Positions 9,032 through 18,466 of a stretch of DNA of 42,479 bases are shown here, piece after piece. The stretch lies in NCBI GenBank assembly GCA_903873965.1, contig CAIQQO010000160.1, positions 1 through 42,479 of the forward strand, written 5' to 3'. The notes below the pieces were generated by a model. It saw nothing but the letters and a program-made list of their open reading frames with translations. It was not told the origin of the DNA and searched no databases. The stretch comes from an uncultured bacterium (GTDB taxonomy: Bacteria; Chloroflexota; Anaerolineae; J036; Brachytrichaceae). Numbering within the stretch: the first letter of the stretch is position 1; every line of letters begins with the position of its first letter. Both the position numbers and the translations under genes were made by a program.

Positions 9032-10251
9032 ATAACCTTCAATTCCGGGATCGGGATGATAAACTTTCCGCCACCCAGACGATATTCAGCCTGTTGCGCC
9101 AAAATCTCGTCAGCAAAATTCCAAGTAAGCAGCAATACGTATTCAGGCCTTGCCTCGATCAGCCGCATTGGTGAGGATATTAACAGGTGTGTCCCAGGCG
9201 TATAGTAGCCCTGCTTGACTGTGCTTCGATCAACAACGTAATCCAACGTTCCTTCGCCGATTCTAAAGTAATTGAGCAAAGTGCTACCTTTGGCAGATGC
9301 ACCATAAACGGCGATGTGTTTTCCGTGCGATTTGAGTTCGGATAGCAATGAGAGCAAGTCAACACGCAACTTCTCAACCCGTAATCCAAAATCACGATAA
9401 AACGCGAGGTTGGTCATGCCGAGAGCGATTTCGGATGCCAGAGTGTCATCAACATTTGCGGACGGAGTACCGTGTGAGGCGTGAGACACAAATATGCGAA
9501 GAGATCCACCATGGATCGGTAAATGCTCGATATCCACGATGTGAAGACCATGCCTGAGGCAAAGAAAGTTAAGAGCAGTGAGTGAGAAGTAACACAAATG
9601 CTCATGATAGATCGTATCAAATTCGACACCGGTCAGCATGTCTTTAAGATAAGGAGCTTCAATCACTGCGATACCATCATCCTTTAACAGAGTGGCGATC
9701 CCAGCGACGAACCCATTCAGATCTGCTACGTGCGCCAGTACATTGTTGGCGTGAATCACATCGGCGCGCACACCCTCGGTGCGGAGTTTGCGAGCCAACG
9801 ATGCACCAAAAAACTCGCATATTGTATGGATGCCGCGTTGTTCCTGAGCCACTTTCGCGATATTTGCAGCTGGTTCAATACCCAGCACGGGTATATTTGC
9901 CTGCTTGTAATACTGTAATAAATACCCATCATTACTCGCCAGTTCGACCACGAGGCTTGAAGAATTAAGCCCGCGCAATCCAGTTAACCGCGCAGCAATC
10001 TCTTCCGCATTTTGCAGCATGGTATCTGAGAACGAAGAAAAGTAGAAGTAATTGCTGAAAAGTATCTCAGGCGGTACGGTCTCTGTTATCTGGACGAGTG
10101 TGCAGTGAGGGCAGAAAACTAATTCCAATGGGTATAGAGGTTCAGGATCAGCTAGTTGCGTTTCTGAAAGCAGCCGGTTAGCAAGTGGCGTAAAACCTAA
10201 TTGCAGGACAGTCTCAAGTCCAGTATTGTTGCATGATCTACATCTAAGCAT
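9028..10251 (-). CDS. Sugar C-methyltransferase (TylCIII/NovU-type)
   Basis: A 407-residue three-domain methyltransferase. An N-terminal zinc site has Cys4, Cys7, Cys47 and Cys50 (MLRCRSC and VFCPHC). A SAM-binding domain follows, with [15 protein letters not shown] near 101-115 and an [26 protein letters not shown] block. The C-terminal domain contains [18 protein letters not shown]. This order defines the C-methyltransferases that act on 4-keto sugar nucleotides. I choose the ATG at 10251, not the longer frame from 10293, because AAAGGA precedes it and the overlap with rfbG is then 8 bp instead of 50. It should place a methyl branch on the CDP-4-keto-6-deoxyhexose made by RfbG. C-3 is the usual position in TylCIII-type enzymes; the position here is unproven. 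Confidence 0.88.
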   Translation of the reverse strand: MLRCRSCNNTGLETVLQLGFTPLANRLLSETQLADPEPLYPLELVFCPHCTLVQITETVPPEILFSNYFYFSSFSDTMLQNAEEIAARLTGLRGLNSSSLVVELASNDGYLLQYYKQANIPVLGIEPAANIAKVAQEQRGIHTICEFFGASLARKLRTEGVRADVIHANNVLAHVADLNGFVAGIATLLKDDGIAVIEAPYLKDMLTGVEFDTIYHEHLCYFSLTALNFLCLRHGLHIVDIEHLPIHGGSLRIFVSHASHGTPSANVDDTLASEIALGMTNLAFYRDFGLRVEKLRVDLLSLLSELKSHGKHIAVYGASAKGSTLLNYFRIGEGTLDYVVDRSTVKQGYYTPGTHLLISSPMRLIEARPEYVLLLTWNFADEILAQQAEYRLGGGKFIIPIPELKVI

Positions 10252-11269
10252 GGCTGTCCTTTCTGGATATAGCGGTATCTTCGATTGTGCCAAGGTAACG
10301 AGAGTACCACGTTATCGTCTCTGTCAAACCTGCTTCCAGGGTATAGCGGGGTTGCCAGCACAGCACTTGATGGGCGCGTGATGATGATAGATACTGTGAA
10401 TGAATTTCACCGCGCGCTGTATTTTGTATGTCCGGTGTAAGATCGGAGCGATTCATTATTCGTGATATTACTGCAACCAGTTCTAGTACGCTGACTGCGC
10501 GTTCTGGGCTAAAGTTGAAGGCTTCTCCTCGCACAGCCGGGTTGTCTATGGTTTCAGCCAACCGCAGATAAGCCTCCGTTACATCTCTTACATAGATGTA
10601 ATCACGTAGGAAAGTGCCGTCGCTACGTATCACGGGACGTTGGCCCCTTAAAAGTGAACGAATCGTATCAGGTACGATTCGGCTCCAATTCAAATCCCCG
10701 CCACCGTATATATTTCCGCACCTTGCGATTGCAACTGGAAGCTCATAGGTGTGACTGTAAGCCTGGGCAATCAAATCTGTGCAGCTTTTGGATACCTCAT
10801 AGGGGTGTTTTCCTTGCAATGGCATGTCTTCTGTATATGGCAATACAGGCTGCTCGCCATAGGCTTTATCGCTTGACGCAATTACAATTCGCTTGACTAG
10901 ATCATGATGGATTCGACACGCCTCAAGCAGGTTGTAAGTACCTCGTATATTGGCCTCAAATGTCTGAAGTGGGAAGCGATGCGCAACACTCACAATAGGT
11001 TGCGCCGCGAGATGGAATACAGTATCAATCTCGTTCTCGTTGATTGCTCGTTCCAATGACCAAAAATCCTCGAGCCGTCCACTCACAATATTGCAACGCC
11101 GATAATCGCCTGAAGAATAAAACTCGGATAGTGGATCAGGATCACGCACAAGTGCAACAACTCTTGCTTCCAGTGAAAGCAAGTCTTTCACGAGCCATGA
11201 TCCAACTAAACCAGTTGCACCGGTTACCAATACGCGCCGATTCTCCCAGATATTTGTTGCCGTACTCAT
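10244..11269 (-). CDS. rfbG: CDP-glucose 4,6-dehydratase
   Basis: A 341-residue extended SDR enzyme that converts CDP-glucose to CDP-4-keto-6-deoxyglucose with bound NAD. Motifs are [15 protein letters not shown] (nucleotide binding), [27 protein letters not shown], the active-site SSDKAYG (Ser133-Asp134-Lys135), and YEVSK (Tyr157, Lys161) followed by [18 protein letters not shown]. The whole pattern is typical of RfbG and not of RmlB. The ATG at 11269 overlaps the rfbF stop as ATGA. A TTG 15 bp upstream is possible but less likely. Together with rfbF it commits the locus to CDP-linked 6-deoxysugars. No rfbH (C-3 dehydrase) is present, so the 3-hydroxyl is probably kept. Confidence 0.93.
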   Translation of the reverse strand: MSTATNIWENRRVLVTGATGLVGSWLVKDLLSLEARVVALVRDPDPLSEFYSSGDYRRCNIVSGRLEDFWSLERAINENEIDTVFHLAAQPIVSVAHRFPLQTFEANIRGTYNLLEACRIHHDLVKRIVIASSDKAYGEQPVLPYTEDMPLQGKHPYEVSKSCTDLIAQAYSHTYELPVAIARCGNIYGGGDLNWSRIVPDTIRSLLRGQRPVIRSDGTFLRDYIYVRDVTEAYLRLAETIDNPAVRGEAFNFSPERAVSVLELVAVISRIMNRSDLTPDIQNTARGEIHSQYLSSSRAHQVLCWQPRYTLEAGLTETITWYSRYLGTIEDTAISRKDSHA

Positions 11270-12036
11270 TCCGCAACCTTCCAAGGTGCCTTGTTACTCT
11301 GCCAAAGGTCTTCTAGGATTTGTTTTTCGCGTAACGTGTCCATTGGTTGCCAGAAGCCGTTATGACGATAGACAGCCAGTTGTTTTTCTTGAGAAAGGCG
11401 ATCTAGTGGATCCATTTCCCACGAGGTAGAATCCGACCGTATGTAGTCGAGTACTTTACGGTCCAGTACAAAAAAACCGCCGTTGATCCAACCCTCACGT
11501 GACTGCGATTTTTCTGCAAACTGCGTGACTATATCACCGTCCAATTCAATATTTCCAAAACGCGCAGGTGGACGGACGGCAGTCACCGTTGCAAGCCTGC
11601 TATGTGATTGATGAAAAGATAGCAACGAATGTAGATCGACATTGGACAGACCGTCACCGTAAGTCATCATGAATGTTTGGTCTGGTAGCCAGTCGCGCAG
11701 TCGTGCCAATCGTCCGCCGGTCATGGTAATTAGGCCTGTATCAATCAGGTGGACTGTCCAGTCCTTACGTTTACTGCCGTGTGTTGTGACGGATCCGTCG
11801 TTGAGAGAGATTGATATATCAGCACTAAGTGTGTAATAGTTGAGGAAATATTCCTTAATCTGTTCGCCTTTATAACCAAGCGCAACAACAAACTCGTTAA
11901 AACCAAAGTGCGCATACCACTGCATGATATGCCACAAAATAGGGTGACCACCGATCTCAACCATGGGCTTTGGACGCACAATGGTTTCTTCAGATAACCG
12001 CGTCCCCAGACCGCCTGCTAGTATTACGACTCGCAT
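11266..12036 (-). CDS. rfbF: Glucose-1-phosphate cytidylyltransferase
   Basis: A 256-residue nucleotidyltransferase making CDP-glucose from CTP and glucose-1-phosphate. The signature is [28 protein letters not shown], in which the SEET variant and the [17 protein letters not shown] run are specific to RfbF-type cytidylyltransferases. The metal-binding [13 protein letters not shown] lies near residue 130, and [10 protein letters not shown] further on. Length matches the family. It is the first gene of the CDP-sugar cassette, 30 bp after dcd. No strong promoter is visible in that gap, so the cassette may be read from the housekeeping genes upstream. Confidence 0.94.
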   Translation of the reverse strand: MRVVILAGGLGTRLSEETIVRPKPMVEIGGHPILWHIMQWYAHFGFNEFVVALGYKGEQIKEYFLNYYTLSADISISLNDGSVTTHGSKRKDWTVHLIDTGLITMTGGRLARLRDWLPDQTFMMTYGDGLSNVDLHSLLSFHQSHSRLATVTAVRPPARFGNIELDGDIVTQFAEKSQSREGWINGGFFVLDRKVLDYIRSDSTSWEMDPLDRLSQEKQLAVYRHNGFWQPMDTLREKQILEDLWQSNKAPWKVAE

Positions 12037-12066
12037 AGTAATTCTTCGCTGTATTGGTATGAGCGA

Positions 12067-12627
12067 CTACTTCTCAATCCTCGGCAACGTGATCTCGCCC
12101 TGTCCCTGATACTTCCCTTTCTTGTCCTTATAACTTCGCTCGCACTCGCCATCTGCCCCGAGGAACAGCAGTTGCGAAATGCCTTCATTGGCGTAAACCT
12201 TCGCGGGGAGCGGCGTGGTGTTACTGATCTCCAGTGTCAGGTAGCCTTCCCATTCCGGCTCCAACGGCGTCACGTTCACGATCAACCCACACCGTGCATA
12301 GGTGCTCTTGCCCAGGCAGATCACGAGTACGTCGCGCGGGATACGGAAGTACTCGACTGTGCGGCTGAGCACAAACGAGTTGGGCGGGATGATGCACACG
12401 TCGCCTTTGAAGTCGACGAATGAGGATGGATCGAAGTTCTTCGGGTCAACGACTGCTGAGTTCACATTCGTAAAAATCTTGAACTCATTGCTTACGCGGA
12501 TGTCGTAACCGTAAGATGACAAGCCAAAGCTGACTACACCGCTGCGGACCGATCCTTCAACATAAGGCTCGATCATGCGGTGTTCCAATGCCATACGTCG
12601 TATCCAGTGATCTGGTTTGATGCCCAT
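12067..12627 (-). CDS. dcd: dCTP deaminase
   Basis: A 186-residue trimeric enzyme that deaminates dCTP to dUTP in pyrimidine deoxynucleotide synthesis. Visible family blocks are [43 protein letters not shown] (the SxxAR nucleotide-binding motif) and [17 protein letters not shown], where Glu133 should be the catalytic general base. The C-terminal [14 protein letters not shown] closes over the substrate. The length and the GKYQGQ tail fit the common bacterial dCTP deaminase and not the bifunctional dCTP deaminase-dUTPase. Its ATG overlaps the last base of the argS stop (TAATG), which indicates coupling. Confidence 0.95.
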   Translation of the reverse strand: MGIKPDHWIRRMALEHRMIEPYVEGSVRSGVVSFGLSSYGYDIRVSNEFKIFTNVNSAVVDPKNFDPSSFVDFKGDVCIIPPNSFVLSRTVEYFRIPRDVLVICLGKSTYARCGLIVNVTPLEPEWEGYLTLEISNTTPLPAKVYANEGISQLLFLGADGECERSYKDKKGKYQGQGEITLPRIEK

Positions 12628-14456
12628 TACATGCGCTCCGGTGCGCTCATACCCATCAGCGCAAGGGTGTTTGCCAGTGTCGCCTGCGTCGCCCGCACCA
12701 GCCTGAGACGGGATGCGGTGACTTCGGGGGCTTCGCCGAGAACGTGGCAGTCGCGATAAAACGCGCTGAAGGTGGTCGCCAGGCTCTGTGCGTAAGCGGG
12801 TAAGTGGTGTGGTTGCAGTTGGCCTGATACCAATTCGACTACTTCCTCTAGTTCCAGGAGTTTGCGGATCAAAGCGAGTTCGCTCGGATGCTGATACTCC
12901 AAGAGGGGAGCCTGGTGATCAAGGGTTTCTGCTACTGTTGTAAGGTCAGTGGCCACGTGTGAATCTGCACCACCTAATCTCGTATCTGTGGTTTCCTCTG
13001 CCTTGCGCAGGATGGAACAGATACGCGCGTGTGCATATTGAACGTAGTAGACGGGATTCTCGTCCGATTGCTTCTTAACCAAGTCGATATCAAAAACGAT
13101 TTTGGTGTCGATGGAACGTGATAGAAGCACAAAGCGCGTAGCATCGGAGCCGACTTCGTCGACTACATCGTCGATGGTCACGATATTGCCTGAGCGCTTG
13201 CCCATGCGCACTTCCTGTCCATCTCGCATCAAAGTGATAAAACGATAGATCAGTAGCTCAACACGCTTCGGATCAAGTCCCAACGCTTTGGTCACTGCCA
13301 TCAAGCGTGGCACATCGCCCTGGTGATCTTCGCCCCAGACGTAGATGGCGCGCTCAAAGCCGCGCAGCACCAGTTTGTTCCATACATACGCGATATCACT
13401 CGCAAAGTAGGTGGGGCGCTCAGAGGGTTCGGCGATGATCTTGGGCGATCTGATGACTACGACCTGCACCGCTTCCGTTTTCTGTTCCTTGCTTTCTGAC
13501 TTCTGACTTCTGACCTCTGACTTCTCTTGCCCATCCTCTGGCTTCAGACCTCTGACTTCAGTCTTCCGTATGGGGCTACCATCTTCGCTGAACCACAAGG
13601 CATCATCGTACTCAATAAGTAGATTCTTATCGCGAAGAATAGGCAATACGCGTTCAAACTGCCCGCTTTCATACAGGCTGCGCTCCGAGAAGAAATTGTC
13701 GTGATGTATGCTGACGCGGATCAACGATGCCCTTACACCGTCCATGATGGCATCAATGCCAATCTTGCCAAGTGCGCGGCGCGCATCATCACGGGGCAGG
13801 CTGATGTACTTATCGCCTTCTGCTGCAATGATGGCCTTTGCGATGTCATTGATGTAGTCGCCCTTGTAACCGTCATCTGGAAACGGTTCATCACGTCCGA
13901 GTTGTTGTGCATAGCGCGCGTATACGCTCTCGCCAAAGTGCCGAATCTGATTCCCGGCATCGTTGACGTACCATTCGCGGTGCACGGCATACCCGGCGGC
14001 GCTCAATGCATTGGCAAGTGTATCGCCAATGATCACATTGCGCCCGGATGCGACAGTGAGTGGCCCAGTCGGGTTAGCACTGCCGTGTTCCACCTGAATT
14101 GGTTTACCGGCGCCAATGTTGATATGCCCCCATGCTTTGCCGGCTTCCAGAATTACCGCTACCTGCTCAGTCAGGTACTTCTGCGATAAACGAAAATTGA
14201 TGTAAGCGCCGACCAGTTCAGCAGTGGCGACTTCACCAAGCTCAAGATGCTTCACAATGGTCTGGGCAATCTGCGGTGGCGGCATTCTGGTCACGCGTGC
14301 GAGTTGCATCGCTATGGATGCAGCATAGTCCGCGACATTAGCCTGGCGAGGGTGATCGACTGTGAAAGTGGGTATCTCGAATGACGGAAGATCACCAGCA
14401 GCCTGTGCGGCCTGGATTGCCAGCGTTATGTGGCTTTTGAGTTGTTCCCGGATCAT
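12627..14456 (-). CDS. argS: Arginyl-tRNA synthetase with altered HIGH motif and heptad-repeat insertion
   Basis: A 609-residue class I aminoacyl-tRNA synthetase charging tRNA-Arg. In order: the N-terminal additional domain (to about 110), the catalytic domain with [19 protein letters not shown] and [32 protein letters not shown], the KMSK-like loop [19 protein letters not shown] near 418, and a C-terminal anticodon-binding domain ending [20 protein letters not shown]. Two oddities stand out. The usual HVGH of the HIGH signature reads TVAS (residues 134-137), so both histidines are gone. Residues about 298-330 are a charged insertion encoded by 7-bp repeats. The frame is otherwise intact and the core is well conserved. 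A TATAAT lies 8 bp before the ATG and there is no Shine-Dalgarno. Confidence 0.93.
   Translation of the reverse strand: MIREQLKSHITLAIQAAQAAGDLPSFEIPTFTVDHPRQANVADYAASIAMQLARVTRMPPPQIAQTIVKHLELGEVATAELVGAYINFRLSQKYLTEQVAVILEAGKAWGHINIGAGKPIQVEHGSANPTGPLTVASGRNVIIGDTLANALSAAGYAVHREWYVNDAGNQIRHFGESVYARYAQQLGRDEPFPDDGYKGDYINDIAKAIIAAEGDKYISLPRDDARRALGKIGIDAIMDGVRASLIRVSIHHDNFFSERSLYESGQFERVLPILRDKNLLIEYDDALWFSEDGSPIRKTEVRGLKPEDGQEKSEVRSQKSESKEQKTEAVQVVVIRSPKIIAEPSERPTYFASDIAYVWNKLVLRGFERAIYVWGEDHQGDVPRLMAVTKALGLDPKRVELLIYRFITLMRDGQEVRMGKRSGNIVTIDDVVDEVGSDATRFVLLSRSIDTKIVFDIDLVKKQSDENPVYYVQYAHARICSILRKAEETTDTRLGGADSHVATDLTTVAETLDHQAPLLEYQHPSELALIRKLLELEEVVELVSGQLQPHHLPAYAQSLATTFSAFYRDCHVLGEAPEVTASRLRLVRATQATLANTLALMGMSAPERM
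13474..13564 (-). repeat. Heptanucleotide (AGTCAGA-type) repeat inside argS
   Basis: Bases 13495-13564 are ten consecutive 7-bp units in register. Read on the plus strand, the clearest are TCTGACT, TCTGACT, TCTGACC, TCTGACT and, further on, TCTGGCT, TCAGACC, TCTGACT, TCAGTCT. Two units in the middle are degenerate. More worn units extend back to about 13474. Three heptads make 21 bp, so the coding strand gives a drifting Ser-Glu-Val-Arg-Ser-Gln-Lys pattern. The repeat stays in frame within the argS catalytic domain. Confidence 0.85.
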
Positions 14457-14464
14457 AGGGCTAG

Positions 14465-14484
14465 ATTATAAACGTCAGTGACGT
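14465..14484 (-). promoter_or_regulatory. -10 box with adjacent palindrome ahead of argS
   Basis: On the minus strand TATAAT (14470-14465) ends 8 bp before the argS ATG. A perfect inverted repeat, ACGTCA-C-TGACGT (14484-14472), ends 1 bp upstream of the box, within what would be the -35/-10 spacer. No good -35 is visible. The spacing implies a start site within about 1-3 nt of the ATG, so the transcript may be leaderless. The palindrome could be an operator. This is inference from sequence alone. Confidence 0.45.
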
Positions 14485-14499
14485 GTTTCAGCCTGCACG

Positions 14500-15246
14500 T
14501 TATCGAGGAATAACCGAAGTTCTCTGCCTGAACGCTTCATAAAGCGCCACTGCGCCGGCAACCGATGCATTCAACGAGGCCACATGCCCACGCATAGGCA
14601 ACTTCAGCAGGAAGTCGGCTTTGTCGCGCAGCAATCGGCTCACGCCATCACCTTCGTTACCGACAATCAAAGCCAGAGCGCCGCGCAAATCAACCTGGTA
14701 TATGTTCTGCGCACGCGGATCATCCTGCAAAGCAGCAACCCAGACATCGTGTTGCTTCAGGTCATCAACAGTTCGCGCGAGGTTGACCACACGGGCAATC
14801 AGCAGGTGCTCTGCTGCGCCTGATGAGGCATTAACGACTGCCGGCGTTACAGACACGCTACGGCGATCCGATATCACGATCCCGTGTGCACCTACAGCAT
14901 CTGCTGTGCGGATCAGGTTACCAAAATTCTGTGGATCCTGCAGCGTATCCAGAATCAGGATGAAAGCAGGCTCATTACGTGACTTTGCCAGATCAAGAAT
15001 GTCATCTGGACTGCTGTAGGCATACTCCGAGACTTCGAGCGCAACGCCGTGGTTGTGATCCGATATAGCGTCGAGTGTTTGACGCGGCACACTGTCGATG
15101 CGCAGGCGCAGGGTTTCTGCTTGTGTCAGGATATCGCGCAGCGTGGGAGATTGCCGTGCGCCGTCCGCAATCAGCAGCTTGGTCATCGTGCGGCGTTGAG
15201 CGCGCAGGCATTCCTGTACTGCATGTCTTCCGTAAAGTCGTTCCAT
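14500..15246 (-). CDS. rlmB: 23S rRNA (guanosine-2'-O-)-methyltransferase, TrmH/SpoU family
   Basis: A 248-residue SPOUT methyltransferase. The N-terminal substrate-binding domain begins MERLYGRHAVQECLRA. The knotted SAM-binding domain then shows all three SpoU motifs: ILDTLQDPQNFGNLIRTADAVGA (motif 1, catalytic Asn/Arg), LIVGNEGDGVSRLL (motif 2), and LPMRGHVASLNASVAGAVALYEAFRQR (motif 3). The family O-methylates a guanosine in 23S rRNA (Gm2251 in E. coli) during ribosome assembly. It begins 2 bp after the stop of the membrane GT-C gene and ends 43 bp before argS. RlmB is the best match, though a tRNA-modifying TrmH relative cannot be wholly excluded. Confidence 0.88.
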   Translation of the reverse strand: MERLYGRHAVQECLRAQRRTMTKLLIADGARQSPTLRDILTQAETLRLRIDSVPRQTLDAISDHNHGVALEVSEYAYSSPDDILDLAKSRNEPAFILILDTLQDPQNFGNLIRTADAVGAHGIVISDRRSVSVTPAVVNASSGAAEHLLIARVVNLARTVDDLKQHDVWVAALQDDPRAQNIYQVDLRGALALIVGNEGDGVSRLLRDKADFLLKLPMRGHVASLNASVAGAVALYEAFRQRTSVIPR

Positions 15247-15248
15247 GG

Positions 15249-17591
15249 TTATTTGATCGGTTTGAGTACTGCCACTATTGTAACGGTCTGAGTGAGTGCC
15301 GCATCATTTATTGGTTGGCCCGATGAGTCGAAGCCTGGCATGCGCGATCCGTCTACAGGTTTGTATAGACCGTATTTCATCACATACTCACCGGGTGGTA
15401 GACCTGCCGGAAGCTCAAAAAGGTGGTCGTCCTGGATCTGATCGCCGGCGCGCCACCATCGTGCTGAATAGGCGCCACCGGCCGCGCGCCCGTCGGCTTG
15501 TGCTACTTTCTCGCCGTTGGCGTTAAACAGGTGCGCAAACACGGTATAGTCTTCGCCAAAATCCGCTGTGGCCGTCCAGTGGATACTCGCCGCCAGCTTC
15601 GCGCCGTCCTGCTTCAGGCTTGTAATCGATGCATTAGCATTAACCAGATGTGCCTGAGAGGATGCCGGTGCATTACTGAGCGACGAATTCATTGCAAGCG
15701 CCCCGGCTTCGTAGCGTTGGCGCCCGGTTTCATTGCCATTACCGTCGAATGTCTTCATGAACTCCTTTGTCTGGAAATTCCAGAAGCCGGCATCCAACCA
15801 GAGCGCTGTCGGCATCAGTTGTGTATTGGTAAGTGTGTTGGGTATGCGCAGTCGATACCGGTCAGCGATGATCTCGCCTGTTTGCCAGCGCGATGTTGGC
15901 CACATTCCACCGCCGGGATAAGTATCAAGTAAAGCCACCTGTGTGTCGCCGTGACCATATAGGCGAATGAAAGCACTATTGTTGCTAACCATGGAATTTA
16001 ATCCCTGCCAGTAAAGCGTGACAATAAACTCATCACCGGGGCGCACTCGCGGCGTCTCAACCTTAAATCCTATCCACCGGATGCTGTCTTCAAAGCGTAG
16101 TTCTGTTTTGATCAAGTCTGCGGGTAACTGACTCTCGTTTTGAAACAAGGGTGGGGTGGCATAGGCTGGGCGAATGTAAAACCACGGGGTTGCGAAAGTC
16201 AGGAAAGCAAGTCCGGCGCAGAGTGCTATTGGGACACCGAAACGTATCTTTCCTGTGATGATCGTGCGCGGTAACATACGAAGTGATCGCGCCAAACCAA
16301 CAGCAATGAACGCTGAAATAACAGCGATAACCGGAAATAGCAGTCGTCCTTGACTAGCGAGAGTGATTGACGTCCAACGTATCAGGGCCGCGCAAGCGAT
16401 CGCTAGCGTCCCCAAGCACATGATAGCGCCAAGAGTGCGGCTGCGTTCGCGTGACCCGGTAAACCAGTCCCGAATCTGGAGCAGTAGACCGATGCCGGCA
16501 ACAACCAGAACGACATCAAATGCGGCATATGACCATGGTGTCATCGGAATATTGACAGCGCCAAACAGGCCGAGATAAGCTTTACGAAAGCCATCCCATT
16601 CGCCGATTAATTCTAATGCAGACGGTAATTGCTCTCGCGCGCCCGCAATGGTAGCCATCATGGATGTGCCAGTGAAATCGCCTTGATAGAGGACAGCATT
16701 GCGTACGTACCACCAGCCCGCAATAACCAGAACAAGCGCAATCATTGTGACGATAGGCAGAAGTGTTGCGCGCAACCTGGCAGTGTTCCCGACCTTATTG
16801 CTCTGGCGCAACCATTCATTGGTGAAGATTGCTAGGGGCACCATGCCTACCAGTGCTAGCGCCGACGATTTTGACAATGCCGCACATCCAAGTATCAGGA
16901 CAAGCGCAAGTGCATTGCGCCAGGACAGGCCTTTTTTTATGATACGCATACCCAGCAATAGACCAAGCGAGCTTAACATCGTGGCGAGTGTGTCGTTGTT
17001 TACCGAGGCCATGATAAACACGAACATCGGATTAAACGCCGTCAGTGCAGCCGCTACTAATGGTGCTAACGCCCCTGCCGTGCTGTGCGCATCATCATTA
17101 CCGACAAGGTTGCATGTTATGCCATAGGTGCATACCACGGTGACTGCGCCCATGAGGACACCCAGAACTCGTAAAAGGTGCATCACCAAAACCGTGCCGC
17201 GCCATGGGAAGTTCTCAGCCGATGTGTGGATTAACTGGTTGAAATTGCTGGTCGCGTCGGCGCGTCCAAGGAGCGCGTGAACATTAAACTGCGCCAGCTG
17301 CATGAAATCGCTGCGATCAAAGGGCAGTGCAACCAAAGCCATTGCGGCGTAATAAAGCGGTGGCTGGCTGCCTTCTTGTTCGTAAAACCCGTGTTGCGCC
17401 GGGTCCTGAATTGGCAAGCCGCGTCCTTGGGCCAACTGCTCTACCATGGCATAGTGGCGCACTTCGTCGGACACATCCAGAAATGGTGTACTGATGCTGT
17501 AGATCAATCCCGCTATGATGTAGAGGCCGATGATAACGGCAAGGACGGCAGGATGGAAGGTTTTGGCTTGTGTCAAGTTTGAGTTCTTCAT
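15249..17591 (-). CDS. Large GT-C-like membrane protein with C-terminal beta-sandwich domains
   Basis: A 780-residue protein with about 10 membrane segments in its first 480 residues and a large soluble C-terminal part. The first outside loop has the acidic SDE (41-43) and later GSQPPLYYAA (74-84). This pattern occurs in GT39/PMT-like and DUF2142-type proteins, which transfer sugars from polyprenyl-phosphate donors on the outer face. From about 530 onward there are two beta-rich modules. The last (about 647-775) reads DYTVFAHLFNANGEKVAQADG, then WWRAGD, then PAGLPPGEYVMKYGLYKP, matching modules in three other proteins of this window. I prefer the ATG at 17591 because the longer frame upstream enters the degV leader. 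The sugar and acceptor are unknown. Confidence 0.72.
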   Translation of the reverse strand: MKNSNLTQAKTFHPAVLAVIIGLYIIAGLIYSISTPFLDVSDEVRHYAMVEQLAQGRGLPIQDPAQHGFYEQEGSQPPLYYAAMALVALPFDRSDFMQLAQFNVHALLGRADATSNFNQLIHTSAENFPWRGTVLVMHLLRVLGVLMGAVTVVCTYGITCNLVGNDDAHSTAGALAPLVAAALTAFNPMFVFIMASVNNDTLATMLSSLGLLLGMRIIKKGLSWRNALALVLILGCAALSKSSALALVGMVPLAIFTNEWLRQSNKVGNTARLRATLLPIVTMIALVLVIAGWWYVRNAVLYQGDFTGTSMMATIAGAREQLPSALELIGEWDGFRKAYLGLFGAVNIPMTPWSYAAFDVVLVVAGIGLLLQIRDWFTGSRERSRTLGAIMCLGTLAIACAALIRWTSITLASQGRLLFPVIAVISAFIAVGLARSLRMLPRTIITGKIRFGVPIALCAGLAFLTFATPWFYIRPAYATPPLFQNESQLPADLIKTELRFEDSIRWIGFKVETPRVRPGDEFIVTLYWQGLNSMVSNNSAFIRLYGHGDTQVALLDTYPGGGMWPTSRWQTGEIIADRYRLRIPNTLTNTQLMPTALWLDAGFWNFQTKEFMKTFDGNGNETGRQRYEAGALAMNSSLSNAPASSQAHLVNANASITSLKQDGAKLAASIHWTATADFGEDYTVFAHLFNANGEKVAQADGRAAGGAYSARWWRAGDQIQDDHLFELPAGLPPGEYVMKYGLYKPVDGSRMPGFDSSGQPINDAALTQTVTIVAVLKPIK

Positions 17592-17635
17592 TTTTTGGCC
17601 AATCACACTACAATATCGCCCAGGCAGGGAACAAC

Positions 17636-18466
17636 ATGGTAAAGATTGTAACGGACTCAACGTGCGACCTATCAAAAGAGCAGATCAAACAATATGGTAT
17701 TTCGGCAGTAGCCAATCTTCACGTCACCTTTGGAAATAAGACATATGAAGATGGCGTCACGATCAATAATCGGCAGTTCTACGAATATCTGAAAACAGAC
17801 CCCAATTTCCCCTCAACCTCACAACCTTCTGTAGGTGATTTCGCAGCAATCTACGAGCAGTTCAAGAATGATGACATCATCTCTATTCACGTCTCGCGCG
17901 ATCTAAGCGGCACAATGGCGTCGGCAGAAGCAGCTCGCGATATGGTTGGCAGCAAAGTCGCCATCATCGATAGCCGCAATGTGAATGCCGGATTATCTTT
18001 ACTGGTGATCAAGGCGGCGCGAATGGCGCAAGCTGGTTCATCTGCCGTCGACATCAAAGCCACGATTGAGTCGATGGTAGCCCGCACGCGTCTTATCTTC
18101 TCGCTTGAAACACTTGAAAACCTCCGGCGCGGTGGGCGTATCGGCGCCGCGCAAGCCTTTTTGGGCGGCGTCCTGCAATTCAAGCCTGTTATAGCTGTGA
18201 AAGAAGGCAAGCTTGAGCCCGTTGAGCGTGTACGCACTCTAAGCAAAGCGATTCTTCGTTTGCGCGATATCGCAGTGCAGGATTTGGGAGTAGATAAGGT
18301 GCGCCAAATTGCCATTATGCACGCGGATGCACTTTCAGCTGCTAACGATCTGTTGGCTGCATGCAAACAAAGCTTCACACTTGATGAAGCGATCATTATT
18401 GAAGTCGGCCCGGTTGTAGGAACGCATAGTGGTCCTGGTGCCGTGGGTATTGCGTACACCATTTAA
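17636..18466 (+). CDS. degV: DegV family fatty-acid-binding protein
   Basis: A 276-residue two-domain EDD-fold protein. It begins VKIVTDSTCDLS, followed by the lipid-binding STSQPSVGDF block near 60 and IHVSRDLSGTMASAE. It has the family-typical LETLENLRRGGRIG near 160-173 and VGPVVGTHSGPGAVG at the end. DegV/FakB proteins bind a fatty acid and, in species with FakA, present it for phosphorylation. No fakA is nearby. The start at 17636 has AGGGA upstream and avoids running into the divergent GT-C gene, whose start lies 44 bp away. Its stop shares a base with the pyruvate kinase ATG (TAATG). DegV is a family name only. Confidence 0.9.
   Translation: MVKIVTDSTCDLSKEQIKQYGISAVANLHVTFGNKTYEDGVTINNRQFYEYLKTDPNFPSTSQPSVGDFAAIYEQFKNDDIISIHVSRDLSGTMASAEAARDMVGSKVAIIDSRNVNAGLSLLVIKAARMAQAGSSAVDIKATIESMVARTRLIFSLETLENLRRGGRIGAAQAFLGGVLQFKPVIAVKEGKLEPVERVRTLSKAILRLRDIAVQDLGVDKVRQIAIMHADALSAANDLLAACKQSFTLDEAIIIEVGPVVGTHSGPGAVGIAYTI

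Noticed and set aside
10252-10293. Longer N terminus for the C-methyltransferase
   Set aside because: It would overlap rfbG by 50 bp. The ATG at 10251 has its own Shine-Dalgarno and puts the zinc Cys pair at the usual distance from the start.
1758-12036. Horizontally acquired island for the glycan genes
   Set aside because: Base composition and codon use look like the flanking housekeeping genes, and there is no integrase, tRNA junction or IS. Transfer remains possible but is not shown.
13495-13564. CRISPR array or minisatellite with spacers
   Set aside because: Units are 7 bp, directly adjacent and without spacers, and they stay in the argS reading frame.
17592-17635. Defined divergent promoter pair between the GT-C gene and degV
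   Set aside because: TACAAT at 17609-17614 could be a -10 for degV, but no acceptable -35 was found for either direction, so it is not listed as a feature.
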